Of a DNA stretch of 64,000 nt, positions 7,836 through 16,629 are shown in pieces. The stretch spans positions 1 through 64,000 of the forward strand of contig CAMSTY010000005.1 in NCBI GenBank assembly GCA_947063875.1, in the 5' to 3' direction. This stretch comes from an uncultured bacterium (lineage in GTDB: Bacteria > Bacillota > Clostridia > Lachnospirales > Lachnospiraceae). Position 1 is the first letter of the stretch, and each line of letters opens with the position of its first letter. Below the pieces are notes generated by a model that was given only the letters and a program-made list of their open reading frames with translations, was not told the DNA's origin and did no database searches. The translations under genes were made by a program, and so were the position numbers.

Positions 7836-9551
7836 CTATCTCCCAATCATTTTTTTAACGGTTTGCTTTAGCATAGCTTTTCCGCTTCTATTTGCTTTTA
7901 TACTGCCTAACACATTCTTCACAATATTAGCATCTTTCTCCATATCAGTAAAAACCTCAAAAAGCATAGGTTCTTTAGCTGGCGATACAAACTCTTTCAT
8001 TCCTTGATTAAGTTCTTCGCTATTTTCACATTTAATGTATCTAAAGTTCATTGACTCTGCCCAAGCTCGTGCAACCTTACTGTGCTTAACAGATATATAT
8101 TCATTCAATGTTGGTACATATTTCAACCCCATATTATAATGGAATTCGGCTCCTCCACCATTATTTAAGAGGAGAATTCTAACATTGCTTTTTATCCCTT
8201 TAATTCCAAGCGAATTCATGTCATAAAAGAAACTCAAGTCTCCGATAATAAGATAGCATGGTAAATCAGTCGCGAAGGAATGACCAATAAATGTAGACAT
8301 ACATCCATCTATTCCCAAAGCGCCAATATTACTATATACTTTAAGCATCTTATCCGTATTGTACAGGTGAAATGCTCTTGTGCTATTTAATATTGCCGTA
8401 TGTACTACTGCGTTGTTTTGTACTTTATCTACAAATTGTCCCACAGCAGCCAAGTCAGAATACTCGATATTTTCAAAATGTGTTTTCCGTGACGCTGTTC
8501 TCCACAAATCGGTGTACAATTTATCAGTCTTTATACTATCGCTATATTTATTTATGTTTTCGAAGAAAGTAAAATTATCGCATTCAATTAAAGTATCTAG
8601 ACACTGAAAAACATCCCTAATTGCTCCCGCTTTATCTACACTCCAGTGTGAAACTCGTTCTCTATTATTTCTTATAAAATTTTTAAGATTATTAGATAAA
8701 ATATTATTATTAAATGTAATAACAATATCTGGCAGAAGCGCTGGGAAGTCTGTCTCACCATACGATTCTGTGATTCGATAAGATAAAAATGAATTAGAGA
8801 TATTAATATTTGAGATATAATCCTTAACAACTGCCACTCCTGTTTTACTAACAAATATATCAATCTGTTTCTCTAATTCTGGAGACAGCAAATAATTTTC
8901 CCCAAAAACAAGTAAAACCCTTTTTCCATTAAGCTTCTCAGACAAATTCTCTAGTCTTCGATTTAGGTCATGCTCACTAATATACTCAATCTTATTAACT
9001 CCAGGAAGTACGTTGCATGAATAGTCTGCTGGATTTCCTGTGGTGGGAATATTAATATGCACAGGTCCAAATCCATGCCGAATAAGTTCGATTAAGGCCT
9101 CATTAATGAGTCTGTTGCAATACCACGCATCATTGTCATCTTTCACAATTGGCAATGTAACCTCTTTTTTGATAACCGGATAGAAAATATTTGTCTGATC
9201 AATTTTTTGAGTTTCCAATTGATCAAGAAGATACGGACTACGATCACTCGTTATGACAATTAAAGGAACCCTTTGATAATAGGCTTCAGTAACAGAAGGA
9301 AGGTAATTTGATACGGCCGTCCCCGATGTACAAACCATCACAACTGGTCGTTCAAGTTGTTGCGATAATCCCATCGCAAAATAACCTGCACTTCTTTCAT
9401 CAACAACTGAATAACAAGTAAAAAAAGGGTCTGAGTCCATAGAATGAATAATCGGAATATTATTCCCTCCTGGAGATATAACAACATCTTTATACCCATA
9501 TCTCTTAAGCATCGCTATTAAAATCTGAACATTTTTTATACTTGAATACAT
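7836..9551 (-). CDS. Thiamine-pyrophosphate enzyme, MenD-like
   Basis: At 571 residues it has the full three-domain architecture of TPP-dependent decarboxylases/carboligases. The N-terminal domain has SPGGNN, VDERSAGYFAMGL (with the cofactor-activating Glu), CTSGTAVSNYLP and VITSDRSPY, all close to MenD. The C-terminal domain has IGDLSFFYDMNSL and LLLNNGGG, the GDG/GDx-Nx TPP-Mg block. No menaquinone genes are near; it sits between licD and an SDR inside a polysaccharide operon. So although the fold is MenD-like, a role in menaquinone synthesis is unlikely. It overlaps licD by 16 bp. Product unknown. Confidence 0.85.
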   Translation of the reverse strand: MYSSIKNVQILIAMLKRYGYKDVVISPGGNNIPIIHSMDSDPFFTCYSVVDERSAGYFAMGLSQQLERPVVMVCTSGTAVSNYLPSVTEAYYQRVPLIVITSDRSPYLLDQLETQKIDQTNIFYPVIKKEVTLPIVKDDNDAWYCNRLINEALIELIRHGFGPVHINIPTTGNPADYSCNVLPGVNKIEYISEHDLNRRLENLSEKLNGKRVLLVFGENYLLSPELEKQIDIFVSKTGVAVVKDYISNINISNSFLSYRITESYGETDFPALLPDIVITFNNNILSNNLKNFIRNNRERVSHWSVDKAGAIRDVFQCLDTLIECDNFTFFENINKYSDSIKTDKLYTDLWRTASRKTHFENIEYSDLAAVGQFVDKVQNNAVVHTAILNSTRAFHLYNTDKMLKVYSNIGALGIDGCMSTFIGHSFATDLPCYLIIGDLSFFYDMNSLGIKGIKSNVRILLLNNGGGAEFHYNMGLKYVPTLNEYISVKHSKVARAWAESMNFRYIKCENSEELNQGMKEFVSPAKEPMLFEVFTDMEKDANIVKNVLGSIKANRSGKAMLKQTVKKMIGR

Positions 9552-10351
9552 TTCTTGTAATTCTCCCTAGTTCCGATAAATTCTTTTTGCAGCGACATCA
9601 TTTTTTCTTGATATTCCCTATCAGGACACTTCATGTAGTCTTTGTAATAGTGAGTTAAATACTTTTCTATTTCGGATGGAATGGGAAAACAGTACCCGTT
9701 GATTTCTCCATTGATTCCGTTTCCGTACCACTTTTTGGGAATAACATTTTTCATACCGTATTTTCCGCATGGATTTGTTACATATGCTGATTTATCAAAA
9801 TCATATTTATAAAGGACATTCTTTTCAAATAACTTATATAATATTCTGTCAGAAAACACACAAAACGGTAACGAAAAAAAATTCTTTGCTATTTTTTTCC
9901 ATAGCCTATCAGAAGAAGAAAGCCTTACCTTCTTGTACGCATATATTTTTCTTATCCTTGCAGAGTACTTATCTAATTTTATCTGCAAAGATCTATCATC
10001 TGGAACACCAATCATTGGGAAAAGATCTACACATACTAAGTCTTCACTTTGCCCTTTCAAAACCAATTTAGCCTGCATCCTTGTTGCCTTTTTTTCCTTA
10101 TACAATAACTTAAAAATGCCCAGATCCCTATGTGACAGGTAGTCCACCATCTTTTTGTAGTCAGGAATTGGAATTATTACATCCGCATCATCGTCCCAGG
10201 GAATCAAGCTATGATGTCGTACAGTTCCCAATGCAGTACCTGCATGAAGATAATACCTTGAAGATGTTACGTTGGCAGCATCTTCAACTATTTCAAGCAT
10301 ACGATATAAAAGTTTATGTAAATCATCAATATTCAAATACATCTTTTCCAT
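9536..10351 (-). CDS. LicD family phosphotransferase
   Basis: LicD-fold nucleotidyltransferases move a phospho-alcohol (phosphocholine, phosphoribitol or similar) from a CDP carrier onto a sugar, giving a phosphodiester. The 271 residues show the signature AGTALGTVRHHSLIPWDDDA, with the GxxLGxxRH and WDDDxD metal-binding acids, near residues 37-56. No LicA/B/C choline genes are present, so choline need not be the substrate. The start at 10351 has GAGGTGA. It is followed directly by the TPP, SDR and cytidylyltransferase genes, which probably build its donor. Confidence 0.88.
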   Translation of the reverse strand: MEKMYLNIDDLHKLLYRMLEIVEDAANVTSSRYYLHAGTALGTVRHHSLIPWDDDADVIIPIPDYKKMVDYLSHRDLGIFKLLYKEKKATRMQAKLVLKGQSEDLVCVDLFPMIGVPDDRSLQIKLDKYSARIRKIYAYKKVRLSSSDRLWKKIAKNFFSLPFCVFSDRILYKLFEKNVLYKYDFDKSAYVTNPCGKYGMKNVIPKKWYGNGINGEINGYCFPIPSEIEKYLTHYYKDYMKCPDREYQEKMMSLQKEFIGTRENYKKCIQV

Positions 10352-10357
10352 TTTATC

Positions 10358-11875
10358 TCACCTCTTTGATAATCTTCCGAACAATTCTGTTCGTTCGATT
10401 TTGGTCAGAACAGTATAATAAACCGCTGGGTAATATATCACTACAAACACTAAACCACTAACAATAAAGTTAAAACATATGTCTTGATCTGCAAGAAGTT
10501 CCTTTGTTAAATAGGAAAACATAGCACATATCACATCGATTAATGTTGCCTTCTTTACAATATTCCAAAGGACACGGAACATATTCAAATTAAGCTTTTT
10601 GAAATAATATACATCCATTACAATTGTATTTACCACAACAAAGCCAAGTGCTGTGCCAATGGAGGCATACACAAATCCAAAATAGTGCACCAATATAATA
10701 GTAGCAACTGCATTGAGCATAGCAGCTACAAACAGTGTTGCAGTTCTAAAACCCATCAAATTTTTTGCTTTAAGCAAAGCAATTGCCCCATTTTGAATAA
10801 GCGGAAACAATCCGCCAGTCATTAGTATTACTGCCACAATCCAGACTTCCTCATATCCCGGGCCAAGCCAAATCTCTATAAATTCCCTACCTATAGAAAT
10901 GAAACCAAAATATATTCCTCCAACAATCAAATATTGTATCTTTCCTATTTTTATTAATCTGTCCTCTATCTCTAGATGACCAACTCCACTTGCAACAACA
11001 TCAGACATGTAGGGAACCAGCATCTGGCTAATTGAAGTAGACAACTGCTGAAACATATGAAAAATTGTAAGACCAAAGGAATACACCGCCACAGCTGCAG
11101 AACCAGCAACTGCTCCTATGATAATATTATCCAAATTTGAATTGACCTGATCAACAACTGTCTGTACGAATATTAGAAGCGTGTACACAGACATTGCCTT
11201 AAAAATTTTCGTTTGTGCAAACCCAAAACTCAACTTAATATTAATACAAACTTTATAGAAAATCAGATCTGCAAGATAAACTGCCACAGATATGACAACG
11301 TTTATCCAAACAACAATAAATACATCCTCAAAAACAGAAACTGCAGTAACCGATAACACAAGTTTCAATAAAACACTCACTGTTTTTGTTATGTTTATAT
11401 ATGTGAAATAGCCATATCCAGCTATTATTCCTGCATAATAATTTGAAAGGAGCGTTGCAATAATAGAAATCAGACAAATCAAAAGAAGAGATTGTGCCGT
11501 GACTATTTCATCAATAGAAAATGTCGTTTTATATATACTGGGAACAATCGAATAAACAACGAGTCCAACTATTAAAGCAATACCAACCAGAATGTAATTA
11601 ATTGCCTTTACTGTTTTACAAAATTGACTTATTTCTATATCTTCTTTTCTATTTGCTTTATAGTCAGCTATGAATCGAATTAGTGTCTGTGAAACACCTA
11701 AATCTGCAATCATTAATGTGCTGACCAATGCATTTACTGTTGTGTATACTCCATATATATTTGTTCCAACTCTAGATAGAATTGTTGGGCCCAGAATAAA
11801 TCCTGAAATTGCATTGACAGCTATTAATAGATATGCAAAAATTCCTGCTTTTTTAAGGCTTTTGCTCCTTAACAT
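10358..11875 (-). CDS. Polysaccharide flippase (Wzx-like, MATE/MOP superfamily)
   Basis: A 505-residue, strongly hydrophobic protein with about 12-14 predicted membrane helices. The N-terminus (KKAGIFAYLLIAVNAISGF, then LGPTILSRVG and DLGVSQTLIRF) is typical of polysaccharide-repeat flippases. It should translocate undecaprenyl-diphosphate-linked repeat units across the membrane, before polymerisation by the Wzy-like protein at 14243. The start at 11875 has AGAGGATAC. No second flippase is seen in the operon. Confidence 0.88.
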   Translation of the reverse strand: MLRSKSLKKAGIFAYLLIAVNAISGFILGPTILSRVGTNIYGVYTTVNALVSTLMIADLGVSQTLIRFIADYKANRKEDIEISQFCKTVKAINYILVGIALIVGLVVYSIVPSIYKTTFSIDEIVTAQSLLLICLISIIATLLSNYYAGIIAGYGYFTYINITKTVSVLLKLVLSVTAVSVFEDVFIVVWINVVISVAVYLADLIFYKVCINIKLSFGFAQTKIFKAMSVYTLLIFVQTVVDQVNSNLDNIIIGAVAGSAAVAVYSFGLTIFHMFQQLSTSISQMLVPYMSDVVASGVGHLEIEDRLIKIGKIQYLIVGGIYFGFISIGREFIEIWLGPGYEEVWIVAVILMTGGLFPLIQNGAIALLKAKNLMGFRTATLFVAAMLNAVATIILVHYFGFVYASIGTALGFVVVNTIVMDVYYFKKLNLNMFRVLWNIVKKATLIDVICAMFSYLTKELLADQDICFNFIVSGLVFVVIYYPAVYYTVLTKIERTELFGRLSKR

Positions 11876-11888
11876 TGTTTTGTATCCT

Positions 11889-12944
11889 CTATTGTCTTAT
11901 AATATCCAATCTGTTGTATGCATCACTAAAGGTTATAAAATCTATTCCATTTTTTTGATGATTCCTTACTTTTTTTATAAATTGAAGCATATTTTCAACC
12001 GATTCATTACTAGAGAATTTAGGATGCGCAATTGCACATATATATATTTCTCTATTCTCTTTTTGAGATACAGTCATATAATCCTGTGCTATCTTATACA
12101 ACGCATTGAAATGTAAGCTATCCATTGAAAACAAAACCGGAGTAGTAAATGAGGCAACTAATCTGTCTTTAATTCTTTCAATCTTATTCCTTTTTCTGAT
12201 TTCCTCTACTGGTGATGCCTTCCCTTTAAACGGCGGATAATTAAGCTTTGGGTGTCCATGTGTAAGACTCCATTTCTGAGGTATTTGGGCAAATGTTCCA
12301 ACAGGAATTTCAATCATAACACAACTATTGCTCCCAATGCTTCTAACCCCTTCTAATGGATTAAAACACCATTGACCTCTACGACGTATACCTGTCCAAT
12401 CATAAGTTTGAGCAACAGATTCCATCTTTACTCCACAACAAACTGAACTATCAAACACAATTCCTAATCTGTATAATGTATTTAGTATTTCCTCTTCTGG
12501 CGACAAACAAAAACCACCAGCTCTATATGCACAGCAATTATAATTACTGTTACTTCCAGCCAGGGAATCCAATGTATATTTAGCCTTTTTTATAAGTTCA
12601 ACAGGGTTATCATGCTTATCTAAAGAATAATCGTTTTGTTCAAATTTCCACTTTTCACCTTCATATTGTGCTTTAAACCAAGAAGGGTGCAGATGAAGCT
12701 GTATATCGTGTTTATCGTCAAGCAACTCATTTACCTGCTGTTCAACCATAGTGGGAAATAAATCTTGTCCTATTTCTTTATATCGGTATACGCACGGAGT
12801 ATCAACAAAAAAAGTAGCTTTGATTTCCTCCTTATCCAGCGCTTTTCTAATAACTTCCGTTGAATCAATCAATATTTCTTTTTCAGAACAATATGATTCA
12901 TTAAAAAAAAGTTCATAATCAAACGTTAGCAATATATGTAACAT
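11889..12944 (-). CDS. NodB-fold polysaccharide deacetylase-like protein (copy 1)
   Basis: About 351 residues. Motifs LLTFDYELFF, QLHLHPSWF and CAYRAGGFCL correspond to the metal-binding and catalytic blocks of the NodB/carbohydrate esterase 4 superfamily, although motif 1 is TFDxE rather than the usual TFDD. No signal peptide or membrane helix is evident, so action in the cytoplasm is possible. I start at ATG 12944 (after GTGGTG) because the upstream GTG at 12986 overlaps wecC. A second protein with the same motif set lies at 16630-17655. Likely removes an acetyl group from a sugar or lipid-linked glycan; substrate unknown. Confidence 0.7.
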   Translation of the reverse strand: MLHILLTFDYELFFNESYCSEKEILIDSTEVIRKALDKEEIKATFFVDTPCVYRYKEIGQDLFPTMVEQQVNELLDDKHDIQLHLHPSWFKAQYEGEKWKFEQNDYSLDKHDNPVELIKKAKYTLDSLAGSNSNYNCCAYRAGGFCLSPEEEILNTLYRLGIVFDSSVCCGVKMESVAQTYDWTGIRRRGQWCFNPLEGVRSIGSNSCVMIEIPVGTFAQIPQKWSLTHGHPKLNYPPFKGKASPVEEIRKRNKIERIKDRLVASFTTPVLFSMDSLHFNALYKIAQDYMTVSQKENREIYICAIAHPKFSSNESVENMLQFIKKVRNHQKNGIDFITFSDAYNRLDIIRQ

Positions 12945-12969
12945 TTTCACACCACTTTTGTCCCTATTA

Positions 12970-14181
12970 TCAAATATGATATACACCTGGCAAATTGATA
13001 ATGTTATGACAATCCAAAATAATCTTATTCTTCAGCATACTAACATTCTCTTTAATCTCGTTATGCTTAACCATAACAACTACAAAATCAATGGCATTCA
13101 AGAAGGCTTCCAGACTGTGATATTGATTCTTAACAACATCCTTCGTTATGTAAGGATCATATGCTTTCAACCCCATTGCAAGATGACGCTCTTGCGATTC
13201 AAGTAACTGAAGCGTAGGAGACTCTCGCATATCATCCACATTTTCTTTATAAGTGAGACCATAGAGTCCAACGCGAGTAATATCAAACATATCTTTTTCT
13301 TTCATAATCTCACAGATGCGGTTGAGAACAAAATCAGGCATCCCATCATTAGTCTTCATTGACTCATCAATAACTTTAGCCAGGCTCGGATAATCACCAA
13401 CAAGGAACCAAGGATCAACAGATATACAATGGCCGCCCACACCAGGCCCCGGCTGTAGAATATTTACACGAGGATGCATATTACAAATCTTAATAATCTC
13501 GTACACATCCATATTGTCATGACGACAGATCTTCGCAAGTTCATTAGCAAAAGCAATATTCACAGCACGAAAAGTATTCTCTACGACTTTCGTCATCTCA
13601 GCGGTTTTAATGTCTGTGACTACTATCTCCCCTTGACAAAAAGAAGCATAAAGATCCTTTACATTTTCACCAATTGTTTTTTCATCGGCGCCAATAGTCC
13701 GGTTATTATGGAGAAGTTCGTAAACCATATTCCCAGGGATAATACGCTCTGGAGCATGAACAAGATTGATATCTGTTCTATTCTCCGTCTCAAGTACCGG
13801 CCTAATGCTTTTTTCGATCGTTCCCGGCGAAACAGTTGACTCGATAATAAGAATCGCTCCTTTTGGTGCTACTCTCAAAACATCTTTTACTGCGGAAACC
13901 ACATAGCAGGCATCAACTTTTTTACTGAATTTATCATAAGGAGTAGGCACAGAAACAATATATGTATCAGTAATCTGATACTCTGTGGTAAACTTAATAC
14001 CAGCACAGATTGCATCTTTAAATAGTTCATTCAGACCCTCTTCTTTGAATGTAGTTTTTCCCATATTCAATGTAGTAATAAGATTTTTATTATAATCAGT
14101 TCCAATAACTTCAACTCCATGCGAAGCCATCATAAGTGCGGTAGGCAATCCAATATATCCAAGTCCAATTACATTAATCAT
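12970..14181 (-). CDS. wecC: UDP-N-acetyl-D-mannosamine dehydrogenase
   Basis: Two-step NAD-dependent oxidation of UDP-ManNAc to UDP-ManNAcA. The 403-residue protein opens with VIGLGYIGLPTALMMASHG (Rossmann), has VPTPYD and STVSPGT, the catalytic-Cys motif GVGGHCISVDPWF, and a C-terminal UDP-binding domain (GLTYKENVDDMRESP). It resembles WecC rather than UDP-glucose dehydrogenase. Its substrate would be supplied by WecB at the operon's end. A gap of 61 bp separates it from wzy. High confidence in the nucleotide-sugar dehydrogenase family, slightly lower for the exact substrate. Confidence 0.87.
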   Translation of the reverse strand: MINVIGLGYIGLPTALMMASHGVEVIGTDYNKNLITTLNMGKTTFKEEGLNELFKDAICAGIKFTTEYQITDTYIVSVPTPYDKFSKKVDACYVVSAVKDVLRVAPKGAILIIESTVSPGTIEKSIRPVLETENRTDINLVHAPERIIPGNMVYELLHNNRTIGADEKTIGENVKDLYASFCQGEIVVTDIKTAEMTKVVENTFRAVNIAFANELAKICRHDNMDVYEIIKICNMHPRVNILQPGPGVGGHCISVDPWFLVGDYPSLAKVIDESMKTNDGMPDFVLNRICEIMKEKDMFDITRVGLYGLTYKENVDDMRESPTLQLLESQERHLAMGLKAYDPYITKDVVKNQYHSLEAFLNAIDFVVVMVKHNEIKENVSMLKNKIILDCHNIINLPGVYHI

Positions 14182-14242
14182 TTCTCTGTTTCTCCTTTAT
14201 CTTATAATTCTTATAAGTGAGTTCTATTTATACCAGACTATT

Positions 14243-15409
14243 TCATTCATAGTTTTTTGTACTAAAAACCATGAATAATAGCAGCCAAAACGGGGGATAA
14301 AGCCAAATAGTAGAACTAAAATTCAGAATCATCTCACCAACAAAAAACACAAGCATAAACAAGCAACGTTTTTGAGAGTCTAATTTGCCAACATCTTGTA
14401 TAAACTTTATTATAATAAATATCATTATCATTATCCCTAGGACTCCAAAATCTAAAAGAAGTTCCAAAATAATATTGTGTGGATAATTAAATCCAAGTGA
14501 TTCAAAATATCCAATCCCGTGCCCTATAATGGGACTCTTAAGTATATTTTCAATAGCTATATAATATATTGTTTTCCTCCCATTTAACACCCCTAGATCT
14601 GTCTGATTTAAAAATATGATTTTTTTCAATGCAGCGATTTCAATATTATAATTTTTGAAAAAGCCGTATACAAACTGTACTATATCTATAAAATGATATG
14701 CACAGTACATGATAGCTACACCTACTATTATTACAGATACAATTTTCTTAATTCCTTTAGTTTGTGTCATATAAACCATAATAGCCGCAATAACTACTGC
14801 TATAATTGGTCCTCTACTTCTACAGTCAATTAAAATTACAAATATAGATAGTATGGTATCTATAATCATCAAAAAATGATACCGACGCCTAAAAGGAAAA
14901 ACACACCTGTTAAAATATGCAATTATTGCCAAATAAATTTCAGTAACCATAGCATAAGCTATGCCCATTGAATCCGCATAATATGCATTTCCACTATTCA
15001 AAAATGGTCTTCTTATTCTTGCAAAGTATATTATGAGATATAAAGTTTGAATTATAATAACATACTTATACAGTGAGATAGGGTTTATCGTATTTATCGA
15101 TATTATTGCCGCTGTAGTTCCAAATACACAAAAATATATCATATATTTAGACACATTATCAAAACCATTAGAAAGACCTGATACACATAATAAACCTATA
15201 ATAATAGTCCATGGTATAAATGCATGTACAATACTCATTTTCAATAATCTTTTGTTCAGAACAAACGATACTACTGTCAAAAACATCATCAACCAAACTG
15301 AAATATTAGGTATTGGTACAATTTGAACAATCATGCTGCACAACATAGTTTCACATAAAAACATGCTTGCAATTAAACTATTTCCATTATCTTTATTGAT
15401 TGATATCAT
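14243..15409 (-). CDS. O-antigen/EPS polymerase-like membrane protein (Wzy)
   Basis: Almost entirely hydrophobic, about 10-12 helices, with an extracytoplasmic loop followed by IIGHGIGYFESLGFNYPHN and LLLDFGVLGI. This is the pattern of the Wzy_C/O-antigen ligase superfamily (GxGxx...HN...L.E.G..G). It is the only such protein in the operon, so it probably polymerises the repeat unit outside the membrane. I prefer ATG 15409 (MISINKDN), preceded by TTAGGATGAG, over the TTG at 15418. It lies 10 bp after the glycosyltransferase gene. Confidence 0.82.
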   Translation of the reverse strand: MISINKDNGNSLIASMFLCETMLCSMIVQIVPIPNISVWLMMFLTVVSFVLNKRLLKMSIVHAFIPWTIIIGLLCVSGLSNGFDNVSKYMIYFCVFGTTAAIISINTINPISLYKYVIIIQTLYLIIYFARIRRPFLNSGNAYYADSMGIAYAMVTEIYLAIIAYFNRCVFPFRRRYHFLMIIDTILSIFVILIDCRSRGPIIAVVIAAIMVYMTQTKGIKKIVSVIIVGVAIMYCAYHFIDIVQFVYGFFKNYNIEIAALKKIIFLNQTDLGVLNGRKTIYYIAIENILKSPIIGHGIGYFESLGFNYPHNIILELLLDFGVLGIMIMIFIIIKFIQDVGKLDSQKRCLFMLVFFVGEMILNFSSTIWLYPPFWLLLFMVFSTKNYE

Positions 15410-15419
15410 AGAATTCAAC

Positions 15420-16586
15420 TCATCCTAAATCTAAAAGATTTGCAATTCTCTTTTTGTCAAAATCATTAACAGGAACCCATTTATTTGCTCTTGATCGTAT
15501 TTCTCTTATTGAATTTTTAATTGATTCAACGCAGTTTTCCGTAAAAACAAAACGATTATATTTCTCAAACATGCTACAAGTCTTTTCTTTCTCCCCATCC
15601 AAAATAAAAAGAATCGGTTTGTTCGTTCCAGAATACTGATAAATTTTCCCCGGAATCTGTGTTCCGGAACTGTTACTCAAATGTACCAGTATATCTGCCT
15701 TTTCTTCTATTTCTTCAATCTTTCTATGCTCCTGGCGAGGCATAATAGTAACTTTATCGGTTTCGTTAAGCTTTACATCGGAAGTTCCACATATAGTAAG
15801 ATGTGTACCATCCATGCTATTAACTGCATCATAAAGAGGTCTGATATCTCTATACGAACTTGGATAATCGCCACAGTAACATAATTCTATAGACTTAGCA
15901 GTTTGCAAATCACGAAGCTTGAAAATCCGTTTTCGCAAATACGGAATAGGAATGTGTTTCATCTTATCTGCAGATTCTGGATAATTTTTCTTTTGCGCTT
16001 CAAGAGTAGCAGTGGAAACATAGTATACTAAATCAGCCACAGCAACTAACTTTTTTTCCTCATTGTATATCTCATCCCTACCCTGAATATTTGCTATGGA
16101 CACATCTCCCAGGAACGGATCTCCCCATATCTGAATCCACTTCTTCTTTCTTTCACCAAATCTTTCCGCTGATTTAATCATGCCTTCATAAACAAACAGG
16201 TGAGATGACTTTGGATCCGATGAGGATATGATACAATCATAATCATCAAAATTCACTTCGCTGATATGATTAATAATCCATTTCTGGGAATCATATATTT
16301 CAGTGGCACTCTTATGTTTGCTTACTACACGCTTCAGCGGCTTCAATAAAGTATTCCTTTTAAGCCAATCCACAATTTTTTGTGAACTTCCATTATCTAA
16401 ATAAATTACTTTTGTACCCTCAGGCAACAACGAATCATCATAATATTCACTTTTTTTATCCGGCATAGTAGAGACTAAAGTTACACTATGACCAAGTTCC
16501 ATAAGACCACTCATCACTGCACTATTTCTGATTGAAGCAGAAGTATTAACTTCTACCGATTTTGAAACAACAAATAAGATTTTCAT
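15420..16586 (-). CDS. Glycosyltransferase, GT4-like (GT-B fold)
   Basis: A 388-residue protein beginning MKILFVVSKSVEVNTSAS, with a Rossmann-like N-terminal half and a second domain containing LCYCGDYPSSYRDIRPL, IMPRQEHRKIEEIEEKADIL and GTQIPGKIYQYSGTNKPIL. The last block occupies the place of the EGxxxxxxEA nucleotide-sugar motif of GT4. Start ATG 16586 follows AAGGATGCG. It should add one sugar to the lipid-linked repeat at the cytoplasmic face. Sugar donor and acceptor are not predictable. Confidence 0.78.
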   Translation of the reverse strand: MKILFVVSKSVEVNTSASIRNSAVMSGLMELGHSVTLVSTMPDKKSEYYDDSLLPEGTKVIYLDNGSSQKIVDWLKRNTLLKPLKRVVSKHKSATEIYDSQKWIINHISEVNFDDYDCIISSSDPKSSHLFVYEGMIKSAERFGERKKKWIQIWGDPFLGDVSIANIQGRDEIYNEEKKLVAVADLVYYVSTATLEAQKKNYPESADKMKHIPIPYLRKRIFKLRDLQTAKSIELCYCGDYPSSYRDIRPLYDAVNSMDGTHLTICGTSDVKLNETDKVTIMPRQEHRKIEEIEEKADILVHLSNSSGTQIPGKIYQYSGTNKPILFILDGEKEKTCSMFEKYNRFVFTENCVESIKNSIREIRSRANKWVPVNDFDKKRIANLLDLG

Positions 16587-16629
16587 CACATTATCGCATC
16601 CTTACTTCAGCATCATTTATCCTATCTTG

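Noticed and set aside
7836..9551. Annotation as menaquinone MenD
   Set aside because: Motifs are MenD-like, but no other men gene is near and the gene is embedded in a polysaccharide operon, so the specific function is withheld.
9536..10351. Choline incorporation by LicD
   Set aside because: No LicA, LicB or LicC homologue is visible; the adjacent genes suggest another alcohol.
12945..12986. GTG start at 12986 for the first NodB-like gene
   Set aside because: It overlaps the end of wecC and lacks a ribosome-binding site; ATG 12944 is better.
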